In this document: positions 8,732 through 16,639 of the stretch, piece by piece
Layout: every line of letters starts with the position of its first letter
How positions within the stretch are numbered: position 1 is the first letter of the stretch
Source of the DNA: Actinomycetes bacterium
GTDB taxonomy: Bacteria > Actinomycetota > Acidimicrobiia > Acidimicrobiales > RAAP-2
Direction of reading: 5' to 3'
Length of the DNA stretch: 64,000 nt
NCBI GenBank assembly: GCA_021778895.1
Contig: JAJYBR010000003.1
Span: forward strand, 62,001 to 126,000
Made by a program: the position numbers and the translations under genes
The notes under the pieces: model-generated
The model's input: the letters and a program-made list of their open reading frames with translations, nothing else
Told to the model about the DNA's origin: nothing
Database searches by the model: none

Positions 8732-8768
8732 AGGCTAGCGCCCTTAGTAGAAGAATCTCCTAATAAGG
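8732..8768 (-). promoter_or_regulatory. nicT promoter and palindromic operator candidate
   Basis: Minus-strand -10 box TAGCCT (8737-8732) precedes GTG 8725 by 6 nt. Immediately upstream lies an imperfect palindrome: CCTTAGTAG (8742-8750), 9-nt spacer, CTAATAAGG (8760-8768); the 9-bp arms pair at 8 of 9 positions. It is one of the most AT-rich spots in this region and covers the -35 position, where a repressor would act. The regulator identity is unknown. Confidence 0.6.
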
Positions 8769-8771
8769 TCC

Positions 8772-9710
8772 TCAGGTCGCCGAGCGCTGCCGCCCGGCGC
8801 GCTCGCCCCGGGCGACGAACTTGAGCGCCATCTTGCGGCTGGCCTCGTCGATCATCTCGTCGCCGAACATCACCGCGCCCGTGCGGTGTTCCTCGGTGGC
8901 CACCCGGTAAGCCTCCAAGATGTCCCACGCCCGGTCGAACTGCTCCTGGGTCGGCGAGTAGACGTCGTTGAGCACCTCGGCCTGGTCGGGCGTGAGCGCC
9001 CACTTCCCGTCATAGCCCAGGACGCGCGTGCGCTGGGCGAAGGTGCGCAGGGCGTCGAGCTCGCGCACCTTGAGGAACGGCCCGTCGATCACCTGGAGGC
9101 CGTTGGCGCGGCCGGCCATGAGGATCCGGGAGAAGACGTAGTGAAAGTGGTCACCCGGGTACTCGTCGATGGCGACGCCCCCGGTCAGGACCGGCATCTC
9201 GATCGAGGCGGCGAAGTCGGCCGGGCCGAAGATGATGGTCTCGAGCCGGGGCGAGGCCGCGCAGATCTCGTCGACGTTGATCAGGCCGCGGGCCGTCTCG
9301 ATCTGGGCCTCGATCCCGATCTGACCCGGCTCGAGGCCCGCGTTCTTCTCCACCTGCGTCAGCAGCAGGTCGAGCGCCACGACCTCGGCGGCCGACTGGA
9401 CCTTGGGCAGCATGACCTCGTCGAGGCGCGGTCCGGCCGAACCGACCACCTCGATGACGTCACCGTAGGTCCAGGGCGTGTCCCAGGCGTTCACGCGCAC
9501 GCACAGCACCCGGTCGTCCCACGCCAGGGAGCGCACGGCCTCGGCGACCCGGGCCCGGGCGGCGACCTTCTCCGCGGGCGCCACCGAGTCCTCGAGGTCC
9601 AAGAAGGTCATGTCGGCTCGCACGGACGGGGCCTTGGCCATGAACCGCTCCGAGGAGCCGGGTGTCGACAGGCAGGAGCGGCGCGGGAGGCTTCGGGAGC
9701 GTTCAGACAT
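8772..9710 (-). CDS. mcl: HpcH/HpaI aldolase/citrate lyase family protein, probable malyl-CoA/beta-methylmalyl-CoA lyase
   Basis: 312-residue TIM-barrel CoA-ester lyase of the CitE/Mcl type. Motifs: STPGSSERFMAKA at the N-terminus, FLDLEDSVAPAEK (divalent-metal Asp/Glu), CVRVNAWDTPW with the conserved Arg, LPKVQSAAEV, and IEAQIETARGLINVD with the metal-binding Glu. In the ethylmalonyl-CoA pathway this enzyme splits beta-methylmalyl-CoA into glyoxylate and propionyl-CoA and joins glyoxylate to acetyl-CoA. Assignment rests on family plus the linked mch and mcd genes; citramalyl-CoA lyase is an alternative. ATG 9710 is 6 nt from TAGGCT (leaderless). Confidence 0.8.
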   Translation of the reverse strand: MSERSRSLPRRSCLSTPGSSERFMAKAPSVRADMTFLDLEDSVAPAEKVAARARVAEAVRSLAWDDRVLCVRVNAWDTPWTYGDVIEVVGSAGPRLDEVMLPKVQSAAEVVALDLLLTQVEKNAGLEPGQIGIEAQIETARGLINVDEICAASPRLETIIFGPADFAASIEMPVLTGGVAIDEYPGDHFHYVFSRILMAGRANGLQVIDGPFLKVRELDALRTFAQRTRVLGYDGKWALTPDQAEVLNDVYSPTQEQFDRAWDILEAYRVATEEHRTGAVMFGDEMIDEASRKMALKFVARGERAGRQRSAT

Positions 9711-9716
9711 GCGCTG

Positions 9717-9722
9717 AGCCTA
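9717..9722 (-). promoter_or_regulatory. -10 box TAGGCT, leaderless start of mcl
   Basis: Minus-strand TAGGCT followed by CAGCGC and ATG 9710; the 6-nt spacing matches the other leaderless starts in the window. Confidence 0.5.
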
Positions 9723-9838
9723 CGTGACACCATGTCAGCCCTCGGGCGACCGAACCGGACCGGACGGCTCAACGGCGCTGATCAGGGATGATGCCAATCC
9801 CGCGGGGGACCGCCGCCTCGTCGCGGGCCCCCAGCAGG

Positions 9839-9844
9839 TAGCCT
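9839..9844 (+). promoter_or_regulatory. -10 box TAGCCT, leaderless start of NlpC/P60 gene
   Basis: TAGCCT, 7 nt, then GTG 9852. There is no Shine-Dalgarno sequence between them. Confidence 0.5.
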
Positions 9845-9851
9845 GGCACCC

Positions 9852-10946
9852 GTGCCTGACGTCAAGCGCCTTCGGCGCCTCTCGTCGCCACGGCCCCGAG
9901 GGCGGTGGAGCCCTCGCCGGACTCTCGCCAGTGCCGCGATCCTCGCCCCGCTGGCGGCTCTCTGGGTCTCGCCGGGCGCCGGGGCTGCCGACCTCACCAG
10001 CTCGCGGGCTCAGGCTGCCACCTTGTACAAGCAGATCCAGTACATCGACGGGCGCGTCGGGTTCTTGGGCCAGAAGTACGACATGACGCTGATCAAGCTG
10101 CACGACATCACGCACGTGATCGCCAACACCAAGACGATCGTGGCCCAGATCGAGCGCCAGGTGCTGCGGGGCAACGGCCAACTGCGCACCGACGCCATCT
10201 ACGCCTACGTCACCAGCGGCGCCGCCGGCTCCAACCCCATGTTCGCCCCCACGGCCACCAAGCTCGGCGCCGTCCAGGTCTACAGCCAGGTGGCCCAGGG
10301 CAACGTGGCCACGACCGTGGCCAACCTGAAGAGCTACCGGCTCAAGTTGACCCAGGAGCGCTCGCTCCTGGCCGCCGAGGACCAGCAGGCCGCGGACGCC
10401 GCGCGCACCGCCGCGCGGGCCCTCCACGAGGCCAAGCTCCTCCAGGCCACCCTGCAGCACGCCCTCTCTCAGGTCAAGGGACAGATCGCGTACTTCGTGC
10501 GCCAGCAGGAGGCCGCGGCGGCGGCCCAGTCCGCCGGCGCCCTGGCGAACGCCAAGCCCGCCGTCGGCTTTCCCGCTCCCCCGCCCAACTCGCGGGCCGA
10601 CATCGCGATCCGCGCGGCGCTCTCCTACCTCGGCGTGCCCTACGTGTGGGGCGGCGCCTCGCGCGCGGGCGTGGACTGCTCGGGACTGGTGATGCTGGCC
10701 TACGACGCGGCGGGCATCTACCTGCCGCACTACTCGGGAGCCCAGTTCGCCGACACCGTGCGGGTGCCGCTGTGGGACCTCCAGCCGGGCGACCTCCTCT
10801 TCTACGGCTACGACGGCGACCAGCACGTGGCTATGTACCTGGGGCACGGGATGATGATTGAGGCGCCGAGCGCCGGCTACACCGTGCACGTCACCCCGGT
10901 CCGCCTGGGGTACGGGTTCGCGGGAGCCGGCCGACCGCGGGCCTAG
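9852..10946 (+). CDS. Secreted NlpC/P60 peptidoglycan endopeptidase with coiled-coil N-terminus (RipA-like)
   Basis: 364 residues. A basic N-terminus and hydrophobic stretch ending GAGA-AD around residues 30-47 form a signal peptide. Residues 50-230 are helical and coiled-coil-like, as in RipA-type hydrolases where this region controls access to the active site. The C-terminal 120 residues are NlpC/P60: catalytic Cys in GVDCSGLVMLAYD and His in DQHVAMYLGHG. Expected role: cleavage of D-Glu-mDAP stem-peptide bonds at the cell wall during division. It is followed three bases later by the Lgt-like gene. Confidence 0.9.
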   Translation: MPDVKRLRRLSSPRPRGRWSPRRTLASAAILAPLAALWVSPGAGAADLTSSRAQAATLYKQIQYIDGRVGFLGQKYDMTLIKLHDITHVIANTKTIVAQIERQVLRGNGQLRTDAIYAYVTSGAAGSNPMFAPTATKLGAVQVYSQVAQGNVATTVANLKSYRLKLTQERSLLAAEDQQAADAARTAARALHEAKLLQATLQHALSQVKGQIAYFVRQQEAAAAAQSAGALANAKPAVGFPAPPPNSRADIAIRAALSYLGVPYVWGGASRAGVDCSGLVMLAYDAAGIYLPHYSGAQFADTVRVPLWDLQPGDLLFYGYDGDQHVAMYLGHGMMIEAPSAGYTVHVTPVRLGYGFAGAGRPRA

Positions 10947-10949
10947 CTG

Positions 10950-11741
10950 GTGGAGCCCGTCCCCACCAGCCTCCACCTGGGTCCCCTGACCTTCCACCTC
11001 TACGGCATCGGGCTGGCCCTCGCGACCATCCTCGCCTACTCCTACGCCGCCCGCCGGCTCCGGCGCGCTGGCCTGGGCGACACGCGCTGGGCACGCTTCA
11101 CCGTGGCGGTGCTCATCGCCGCGCTGATCGGTGCGCGCGTCGCCCACGTGGCCACGAATTGGTCGCTCTATGCCGGGCGGCCGGCCCAGTGGTTCGCCCT
11201 ATGGAACGGTGGCCTGTCGAGTTTTGGCGCCTTGGCCACTGCCATCCCCGTCGCCCTGATCCTGCGGCGCCGGTGGTGGCCCGACACGACGCTGGCGCGC
11301 TTCGCCGATGCCGTCGTCCCCGCGCTGGTGGCCGGCTGGGCCGTCGGCCGCGTGCTCGGGCCCCAGTTCATGTACCAGGGCGGGGGGCACCTGACGCACC
11401 AGTGGTTCGGGATGCGCTACGCGGGCCAGGCGGGCCGGCGCGTGCCCGTCCCCCTCATCCAAGGCTTGGAGGACGGCACCTTGTGGCTGATCCTCCTCGC
11501 ACTCCAGCGCCGCCTGCGCGACCGGGTGCCGGGTCTCGTCGCGTCGGTGGCCATGATCGTGTGGGGCCTGGTCCGGGCCTACGACGAGCGGTGGCTGCTC
11601 GGCCAGCACTCCCACAGCGGTTCGGTCGGGGTGCAGCTGGCGGGTCTCGCGCTGGCGGCCGCCGGTGTCGTGTGCGCGCTCGTCGCCACGCGTCGCGCGG
11701 CCCGGGCTCGGGTCAGCCCAGCGGCTCGAAGCGCGCCGTGA
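10950..11741 (+). CDS. Lgt-like membrane protein lacking the prolipoprotein diacylglyceryl transferase signature
   Basis: 263 residues with about seven membrane helices and clear Lgt-like organisation: FHLYGIGLALATILAY, GARVAHVATNWSLYAGRP and WNGGLSSFGALATA resemble Lgt. At the position of the family signature (G-R-x-G-N-F-x-N-x-E) it reads GRVLGPQFMYQGGG, so the conserved Asn and Glu are missing, and the HPxxLYE element reads VPVPLIQGLED. A basic GLVRAYDERWL segment survives near the C-terminus. It may be a paralogue with another function. GTG 10950 follows the previous stop by 3 nt; the end overlaps the tryptophanase gene by 29 bp. Confidence 0.7.
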   Translation: MEPVPTSLHLGPLTFHLYGIGLALATILAYSYAARRLRRAGLGDTRWARFTVAVLIAALIGARVAHVATNWSLYAGRPAQWFALWNGGLSSFGALATAIPVALILRRRWWPDTTLARFADAVVPALVAGWAVGRVLGPQFMYQGGGHLTHQWFGMRYAGQAGRRVPVPLIQGLEDGTLWLILLALQRRLRDRVPGLVASVAMIVWGLVRAYDERWLLGQHSHSGSVGVQLAGLALAAAGVVCALVATRRAARARVSPAARSAP

Positions 11742-13092
11742 AGTGGCGCAGCGCCGGCGGCTCGTAGACCATCTTGTAGCCCCCGAGGCTCTGGGCGTCG
11801 CCCGCGACCGCCGTGACGACCTCGATCACGTAGTCGATGTGGCTCTGGGTGTAGGTGCGCCGCGGGATGGCCAGGCGCACGAGCTCCAGAGGTGCCGGGT
11901 GCTCGCTCCCGTCGGGGTGCCGGCCGAACATCACCGAGCCGATCTCGACCGAACGCACGCCCCCGGCCTCGTAGAGGGCGACCGCTAGCGCCTGCCCCGG
12001 GTACGCCAGGGGGGCGATGTGCGGGAGCAGGGCCCGGGCGTCCAGGTAGACGGCGTGACCACCAATGGGCTTGACCACGGGGACGCCCGCCCGGTCCAGG
12101 GCCTCGCCGAGGTAGGTCGTCGAGCGGATCCGGTAGCGCAGGTAGTCGTGGCTCACGGCCTCGGTGAGCCCCTGGGCCAGGGCCTCCAAGTCACGGCCGG
12201 CCAGACCCCCGTAGGTGGGGAAGCCCTCGGTCAGGATGAGCAGGTTGCGGCAGCTCTCGGCGAGGCCGTCGTCGTTGAGCGCCAGCCATCCCCCGATGTT
12301 GCCGAAGGGGTCCTTCTTGGCCGACATGGTCATGCCATCGGCCAGTCCCGCCATCTCGCGCACGATGTCGGCCACGTCGCGGTCGCCCTGGCCGGCCTCG
12401 CGCTCGTGGATGAACCACGCGTTCTCGGCGAACCGGCAGGCGTCCAGGAAGAGCGGCACGTCGTAGCGCCGGCAGATCTCGCTGATGCCCCGCAGGTTCT
12501 CCAGCGACACGGGCTGGCCGCCACCGGAGTTGTTGGTGATCGTGACCATCACGACGGGCACGTCGGCCCGGCGCTGGCGCAGGAGCCCGTCCAACGCCTC
12601 GAGGTCCATGTTGCCCTTGAAGGGGTGCAGCGAGCTGGGGTCGAGCCCCTCGGCGATGACCAGGTCCACGGCCTCGGCCCCGGTCGCCTCGACGTTGGCC
12701 CGCGTGGTGTCGAAGTGCGTGTTCGAGGGCACCACGCGGCCGGGGCCGCCCACCGCGGTGAACAGGATCTTCTCGGCCGCACGGCCCTGGTGCGTGGGAA
12801 TCACGTGCCGGAAGGGGAACAGGTCCTTGACCGCGGCCTCGAAGCGGAACCACGACGGCGACCCCGCGTAGCTCTCGTCGCCGTGCTGGATGGCCGCCCA
12901 CTGGTCGCGCGACATCGCCCCGGTCCCCGAGTCGGTCAGCAGGTCGATCAGCACGTCGTCGGCGTGCAGGCTGAAGAGGTTGTAGCCGGCCGCCTGGATC
13001 GCGGCGCCACGCTGCTGCGGAGTCGACATGCGCAGGGGCTCGACCGAGTGGATGCGGAACGGCTCGATGATGGTGGAGAACTCGTAGGACAT
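11713..13092 (-). CDS. tnaA: Tryptophanase (beta-eliminating PLP lyase)
   Basis: 459-residue PLP enzyme of the tryptophanase/tyrosine phenol-lyase family, converting L-Trp to indole, pyruvate and ammonia. Motifs: IDLLTDSGTGAMSRDQW, PTHQGRAAE, the PLP lysine in MSAKKDPFGNIGG, EGFPTYGGLAGRD and VRLAIPRRTYTQ. Two discriminating sites favour tryptophanase: SVEIGSVMFG (tyrosine phenol-lyase has Arg after the Glu) and ALRHFTARF with His where tyrosine phenol-lyase has Phe. ATG 13092 was chosen because it is 6 nt from TACCAT and starts the conserved region. No tnaB-like permease or TnaC leader is adjacent. Confidence 0.82.
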   Translation of the reverse strand: MSYEFSTIIEPFRIHSVEPLRMSTPQQRGAAIQAAGYNLFSLHADDVLIDLLTDSGTGAMSRDQWAAIQHGDESYAGSPSWFRFEAAVKDLFPFRHVIPTHQGRAAEKILFTAVGGPGRVVPSNTHFDTTRANVEATGAEAVDLVIAEGLDPSSLHPFKGNMDLEALDGLLRQRRADVPVVMVTITNNSGGGQPVSLENLRGISEICRRYDVPLFLDACRFAENAWFIHEREAGQGDRDVADIVREMAGLADGMTMSAKKDPFGNIGGWLALNDDGLAESCRNLLILTEGFPTYGGLAGRDLEALAQGLTEAVSHDYLRYRIRSTTYLGEALDRAGVPVVKPIGGHAVYLDARALLPHIAPLAYPGQALAVALYEAGGVRSVEIGSVMFGRHPDGSEHPAPLELVRLAIPRRTYTQSHIDYVIEVVTAVAGDAQSLGGYKMVYEPPALRHFTARFEPLG

Positions 13093-13098
13093 GCGTCG

Positions 13099-13104
13099 AT
13101 GGTA
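13099..13104 (-). promoter_or_regulatory. -10 box TACCAT, leaderless start of tryptophanase gene
   Basis: Minus-strand TACCAT, 6 nt, then ATG 13092. Confidence 0.45.
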
Positions 13105-13112
13105 CGTCGCGA

Positions 13113-14114
13113 CTACCAGAGCGCGTTCCACTCGACGGCGCTGAGCCGGTCGATCTCGACGACCTCCCGGCCCTCGACGTCGAGCAGCGTCCGGTCGTCA
13201 CTGATGAAGGACGGATGGTCCAGGCCAATGCGTCGCCACGGTCGGAACGGGATGCGGCCCGGACGCGACTTCGTGTAGAGCGCGCGCACCAAGAGCTGGG
13301 ACGTCGAACCCGCCACGACGACGGCCGGGCGGTGCTTCTCGTGCTCGTCGGGGCGCGACGGGTCGATGGCGTCGAAGGGGACGTCGACCGTGACCAGGGC
13401 GCCGACCAGGGGGTGGCGATCACTCACGGATCGCGCCTCGCTAGGCGTCAGGGGTGTGCGGCGCCACTGCGGCGGCGCGAGGGGCACCGCAGGCGATGCC
13501 ACGTCCCCCCCGACGTCGGGGCGCCGGGCGCGCGACGGTCTCGCCGGCCGCGACGGAGCCGGCGACGCCTGTCGCGCGGCGCGGCGCTGGCGCCGGCGCT
13601 CGCGCACCTCCGGATCGACCTCTCGCGGCGGTGCCATCACCGCGGTGGCGCCCGCGACCTCCACCGCCGGCAGTGCCAGCTCCGGGATCTCGGTCAGGAG
13701 CCGCCGGCAGTGAGGCGCCGCGGCGAACTGCTCGGCGACGGCGAAAGCCAACAGGGCCGCTCGCCGATCGTCGCTGACACCCTCCTCGGCCAACACGTCC
13801 ATGGCCGCGGCCAGCTGGTCGAAGCTGGGGTGGTCTGCGTGCTCGCCGAGGAGCTCCACGATGCGCTCCAGATCGGGGGCGACCAGGGACTCGAGCAGTG
13901 CTCGCACCGCGGGAGCCGGTGCGTGGCTCACGAACTCGTCCACGTCACGCCGCTCACGCAGGGAGCGCAGCGGCAAGGCGACAGCTGGCGAGATTCGCGC
14001 ACCGGGACGCAGGTCCAGCCCATCTACGCGCTCGAGTAGCGCCTCACCCGGCAGGCGCGCCAGCCCCCGGCGCCACAGCGTCGGACCGCTGAGCGAGTCC
14101 CCGCCCGCCATCAC
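13113..14114 (-). CDS. Uncharacterised helical protein with C-terminal PemK/MazF-like domain
   Basis: About 333 residues, start GTG 14114 or ATG 14111. Residues 1-150 are predicted helical (ALLESLVAPDLERIVELLGE; AAMDVLAEEGVSDDRRAALL) without a recognised family. Residues 160-225 form an Arg/Pro-rich linker. The C-terminal 110 residues resemble the PemK/MazF barrel: an initial strand GALVTVDVPFDAID, KHRPAVVVAGST (the conserved RPA motif), and a final DHPSFISDDRTLLDV segment followed by an LSAVEW helix. No antitoxin-sized neighbour exists, so a classical toxin-antitoxin pair is not supported. Function unknown. Confidence 0.6.
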   Translation of the reverse strand: MMAGGDSLSGPTLWRRGLARLPGEALLERVDGLDLRPGARISPAVALPLRSLRERRDVDEFVSHAPAPAVRALLESLVAPDLERIVELLGEHADHPSFDQLAAAMDVLAEEGVSDDRRAALLAFAVAEQFAAAPHCRRLLTEIPELALPAVEVAGATAVMAPPREVDPEVRERRRQRRAARQASPAPSRPARPSRARRPDVGGDVASPAVPLAPPQWRRTPLTPSEARSVSDRHPLVGALVTVDVPFDAIDPSRPDEHEKHRPAVVVAGSTSQLLVRALYTKSRPGRIPFRPWRRIGLDHPSFISDDRTLLDVEGREVVEIDRLSAVEWNALW

Positions 14115-14442
14115 GGACGCACCTGGTCAACGACGCCCCCGCGCAGGATCGAACGGCGGTCCTCCACGATCGCGGTAGCAGAGTCGGGTGCGGGGAGTGT
14201 CCCGAGACGACGGGCACTCCTCGACGGTGGGTCCCACATGCGCACGGCCATGAGTGACAACTCTAGGACGCGCGTCTGGGGACCGCGGGGTACCCGGCGA
14301 CGTCGGGGGTCTCGTCGCAGACGACCACGCCACCGCGCCTGCGGTCTCGCGGGGGTGACGGGGTTCCCGCGTCGACCCCCGGGGCAGACACCCGGTCGCC
14401 TGACGTCCGGGGTGCCGGCCGGTGGGCCCGGTTCCGGAGGGA
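14115..14442. other. Gap of about 330 bp without a convincing gene
   Basis: Lies between the DUF6457 gene and the PemK-like gene. Open frames here are Arg/Pro/Gly-rich shadows with no motifs or ribosome sites. It contains many short GC-rich inverted repeats (for example around 14395-14430) that could form terminator-like structures for the upstream moeA operon. No tRNA or riboswitch recognised. Confidence 0.4.
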
Positions 14443-14691
14443 TCAGTGCTGGTCGGCGTTCCCCGGTTCGCCCCGCCGCGCCGCCAGTTCCTCGGCCAGC
14501 CGCAGCGCCGCATCGAGGTCCAGCCCGGCCCGCCCCGCGAGCCACGTCGTCACCGGGGCGACGGAGCGGTGGGCGGCGTGCGCGGCGGCCGCGGCGAGAC
14601 GCAAGAGTCTCTCGATCTCGTCGTCGCTGGGACTCGCCACGCCCATCTCCTGTGCGTAGTCCCTGATCCAGGCCTTCGCGTCCTCGTCCAT
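14443..14691 (-). CDS. DUF6457 family small protein, molybdenum-cofactor associated
   Basis: 82-residue helical protein: MDEDAKAWIRDYAQEMG, then DDEIERLLRLAAAAAHA and RSVAPVTTWLAGRAG, which recur in a small actinobacterial family usually encoded beside mobA or formate dehydrogenase genes. ATG 14691 is preferred over longer in-frame starts because the conserved sequence begins there. It follows moeA by 10 bp in the mobA-moeA operon. The biochemical role is unknown; linkage suggests an accessory role in molybdopterin metabolism. Confidence 0.75.
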   Translation of the reverse strand: MDEDAKAWIRDYAQEMGVASPSDDEIERLLRLAAAAAHAAHRSVAPVTTWLAGRAGLDLDAALRLAEELAARRGEPGNADQH

Positions 14692-14701
14692 GACCGGGAC
14701 C

Positions 14702-15976
14702 TTACTCACTCTCGCGCCCACCGGCGACGAGTCCGCCGGTGAGCTCGATCTCGACGAGATCACCGGCGCGGAGGCCGGGGCCGTCGGGGACGAGTACCAG
14801 GGCGTTCGCGAGGGCGGCGGAGCGCAACCGGTGCGACTCGGCCTCCCAAGCCGCCTCCACTCGCAAACGGGCCTCGGAGTCCACGGTCACCCGCGCCGGC
14901 ACCACGTGGGTGCGTCCATCCACTCGTCGCGACAGGGCGACGTCCAGGCGCGCGACGAGGCGCGCCTTGGCCGCGGCGAGACCCGCGCGCCGCGCCAGAG
15001 CCGGGCGCACCACGAGGTGGAACAGGGACACGGCAGCCAGCGGGTTGCCGGCCAGTGAGAAGATCGGCACCCCTTCGTCGGTGACGGCGAAGGACATCGG
15101 CTTGCCCGGCTTGATCGCCACGCGCAGCCCCACCGCGCTGACCGGGCACAGGCGGCGCAGGGCCAGCATCACGTGATCGGCGTCACCGACACTCACGCCT
15201 CCCGTCGTGATGACCGCATCGCAGCGGGCGATCGTGGCGTCCAGGCGTGCGACGATGGCGTCCTCGTCATCGGCCACGCCACCGGCGTCAACGGCCTCGT
15301 AGCCCCACTGCTCCAGCAGCGCGAGCATCATCGGCCGATTGGTGTCGAAGATCTGACCTGACGCGAGCGGACCACCCTGGACGAGCTCGTCCCCCGTCGA
15401 GATCACGCCGACGACGGGTCGTGGCCGCGCGCTCAGGGTGGTGACCCCCTGCGAGGCCAGCACCCCGACATCAATGGGCCCGAGTCGGCGGCCCGCGGAG
15501 ACCACGACGTCACCCACGTGCACGTCCTCGCTCGCGTAGCGCACGTGCTGACCGCGCGCCACGGGCCCGTGCAGCGTGACGGTGGCCGACCCGTCGTCGA
15601 CCTCGGCGTCCTCGATCTTCACCACCGCGTCGGCGCCCTCGGGCATCGGCGCACCGGTCATGATGCGTGCGGCCTCGCCCGACCCGATCGACCGGGCACT
15701 CGCGCGGCCCGCCAGGATCTGCTCGACGACCCGCAGGCGCACCGGGAGGTCTCCAACGTCCGCGCTGCGCACGGCGAAGCCGTCCATGGCCGAGTTGTCG
15801 AACCGGGGATTGGCCACCACCGCCCGGAAGTCGGTCACCAGCACGCAGCCGTGGAGGTGCTCCAGTGCGACGTCGCACTCCTTGAGGGCGCTAACGCGCG
15901 ACACGATGGCGTCGCGAACATCGTCGAGCGGCGTCAGGGCGTGACGCTCGGATGCCGAGCGCGGTCCTAGTGCCAC
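14702..15976 (-). CDS. moeA: Molybdopterin molybdotransferase MoeA
   Basis: 424 residues. Inserts molybdate into adenylylated molybdopterin. Motifs: NPRFDNSAMDGFAVRSADV, RIMTGAPMPEGADAVVKIED, RPVVGVISTGDELV and TTGGVSVGDADHV of the MPT-binding domain, and KPGKPMSFAV plus FSLAGNPLAAVSLF near the C-terminal domain. GTG 15976 was chosen: it follows GAGGAG by 5 nt inside the end of mobA (10-bp overlap), and longer in-frame extensions are low-complexity. Substrate comes from Mog; molybdate from the ModA/ModBC system encoded nearby. Confidence 0.93.
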   Translation of the reverse strand: MALGPRSASERHALTPLDDVRDAIVSRVSALKECDVALEHLHGCVLVTDFRAVVANPRFDNSAMDGFAVRSADVGDLPVRLRVVEQILAGRASARSIGSGEAARIMTGAPMPEGADAVVKIEDAEVDDGSATVTLHGPVARGQHVRYASEDVHVGDVVVSAGRRLGPIDVGVLASQGVTTLSARPRPVVGVISTGDELVQGGPLASGQIFDTNRPMMLALLEQWGYEAVDAGGVADDEDAIVARLDATIARCDAVITTGGVSVGDADHVMLALRRLCPVSAVGLRVAIKPGKPMSFAVTDEGVPIFSLAGNPLAAVSLFHLVVRPALARRAGLAAAKARLVARLDVALSRRVDGRTHVVPARVTVDSEARLRVEAAWEAESHRLRSAALANALVLVPDGPGLRAGDLVEIELTGGLVAGGRESE

Positions 15977-16605
15977 GAGCGCTCCTCGCCGAGCGCGCCG
16001 CGCAGCCCGAGGTCTCGAGCGTCCTCGGGCGTGTCGACGTCGGCGAAGTCCTGGGGACGAATCGCTGGCGCCCAGTGCGCACGATCCCAGTGCAGCACCT
16101 CGGGACGCTCCCCGAGGAACCGCAGCGAACGCTCCCCGCGAGCCCACTGCCGATGCGCCTCGTCGAGGTCCTCGGGCGACCACCGCGCCAGCAGTGGTTG
16201 GCTGCGACCGTCCACGACCGGCAGCACCGATCCGGAGGTCGCGACGTCACGCAGCTGCGCCAGCAGCTCGACGTGCAAGCGCGGCAGGTCCGTCGCCACG
16301 AGGAGGACCGGGCCTCGATAGCCCTGGAGTGCGAGCCACCGCTCACCCGCCAGGAGACCGGCGAGGGGACCTCCACCGCGGGGCGACTCGAGAACCGACG
16401 GCAACCCCGAGCGTCCCGGTCCGACCTCGACCGCGAGTTCGCAGACGGCGACCAGCAGGCGTCCCGTACGGCGAGCCAGCGTCTCGCCCTCGACGATCAG
16501 GCTGGCCTTGTCGCGCCCGAGGCGCCGACTCGCCCCCCCGGTCAGGAGTATCCCGGCGCACGCTTGCCCATCGCGCACACGGGTACATTGGCGGCCCCTG
16601 CTCAC
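15967..16605 (-). CDS. mobA: Molybdenum cofactor guanylyltransferase MobA
   Basis: 212 residues; transfers GMP from GTP to Mo-molybdopterin to make the MGD cofactor needed by formate dehydrogenase. N-terminal nucleotide-binding loop GILLTGGASRRLGRDKA, LLVATDLPRLHVELL with the metal-binding Asp, and the late FADVDTPEDAR segment are diagnostic. GTG 16605 has AGGAGG 10 nt upstream and lies below a TAGTGT box; GTG 16578 is an alternative start. First gene of the minus-strand mobA-moeA-DUF6457 operon. Confidence 0.9.
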   Translation of the reverse strand: MSRGRQCTRVRDGQACAGILLTGGASRRLGRDKASLIVEGETLARRTGRLLVAVCELAVEVGPGRSGLPSVLESPRGGGPLAGLLAGERWLALQGYRGPVLLVATDLPRLHVELLAQLRDVATSGSVLPVVDGRSQPLLARWSPEDLDEAHRQWARGERSLRFLGERPEVLHWDRAHWAPAIRPQDFADVDTPEDARDLGLRGALGEERSWH

Positions 16606-16626
16606 CCCGTGTCGGCCTCCTACTTG

Positions 16627-16639
16627 TAGTCTCACACTA
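16627..16639. promoter_or_regulatory. Overlapping divergent -10 boxes between mobA and moaA units
   Basis: Plus strand TAGTCT (16627-16632) is 6 nt before ATG 16639. Minus strand TAGTGT (16639-16634) points to mobA, giving a short leader with AGGAGG at 16621-16616. Both divergent molybdopterin operons would therefore start from the same 13 bp. Confidence 0.5.

Noticed and set aside
13113..14114. Complete type II toxin-antitoxin system
   Set aside because: No antitoxin-like ORF is adjacent and the PemK-like part is fused to a large unrelated region.
14115..14442. tRNA or riboswitch in the gap
   Set aside because: A GGATCGAAC string resembles a T-arm, but no acceptor or anticodon arms can be drawn around it.
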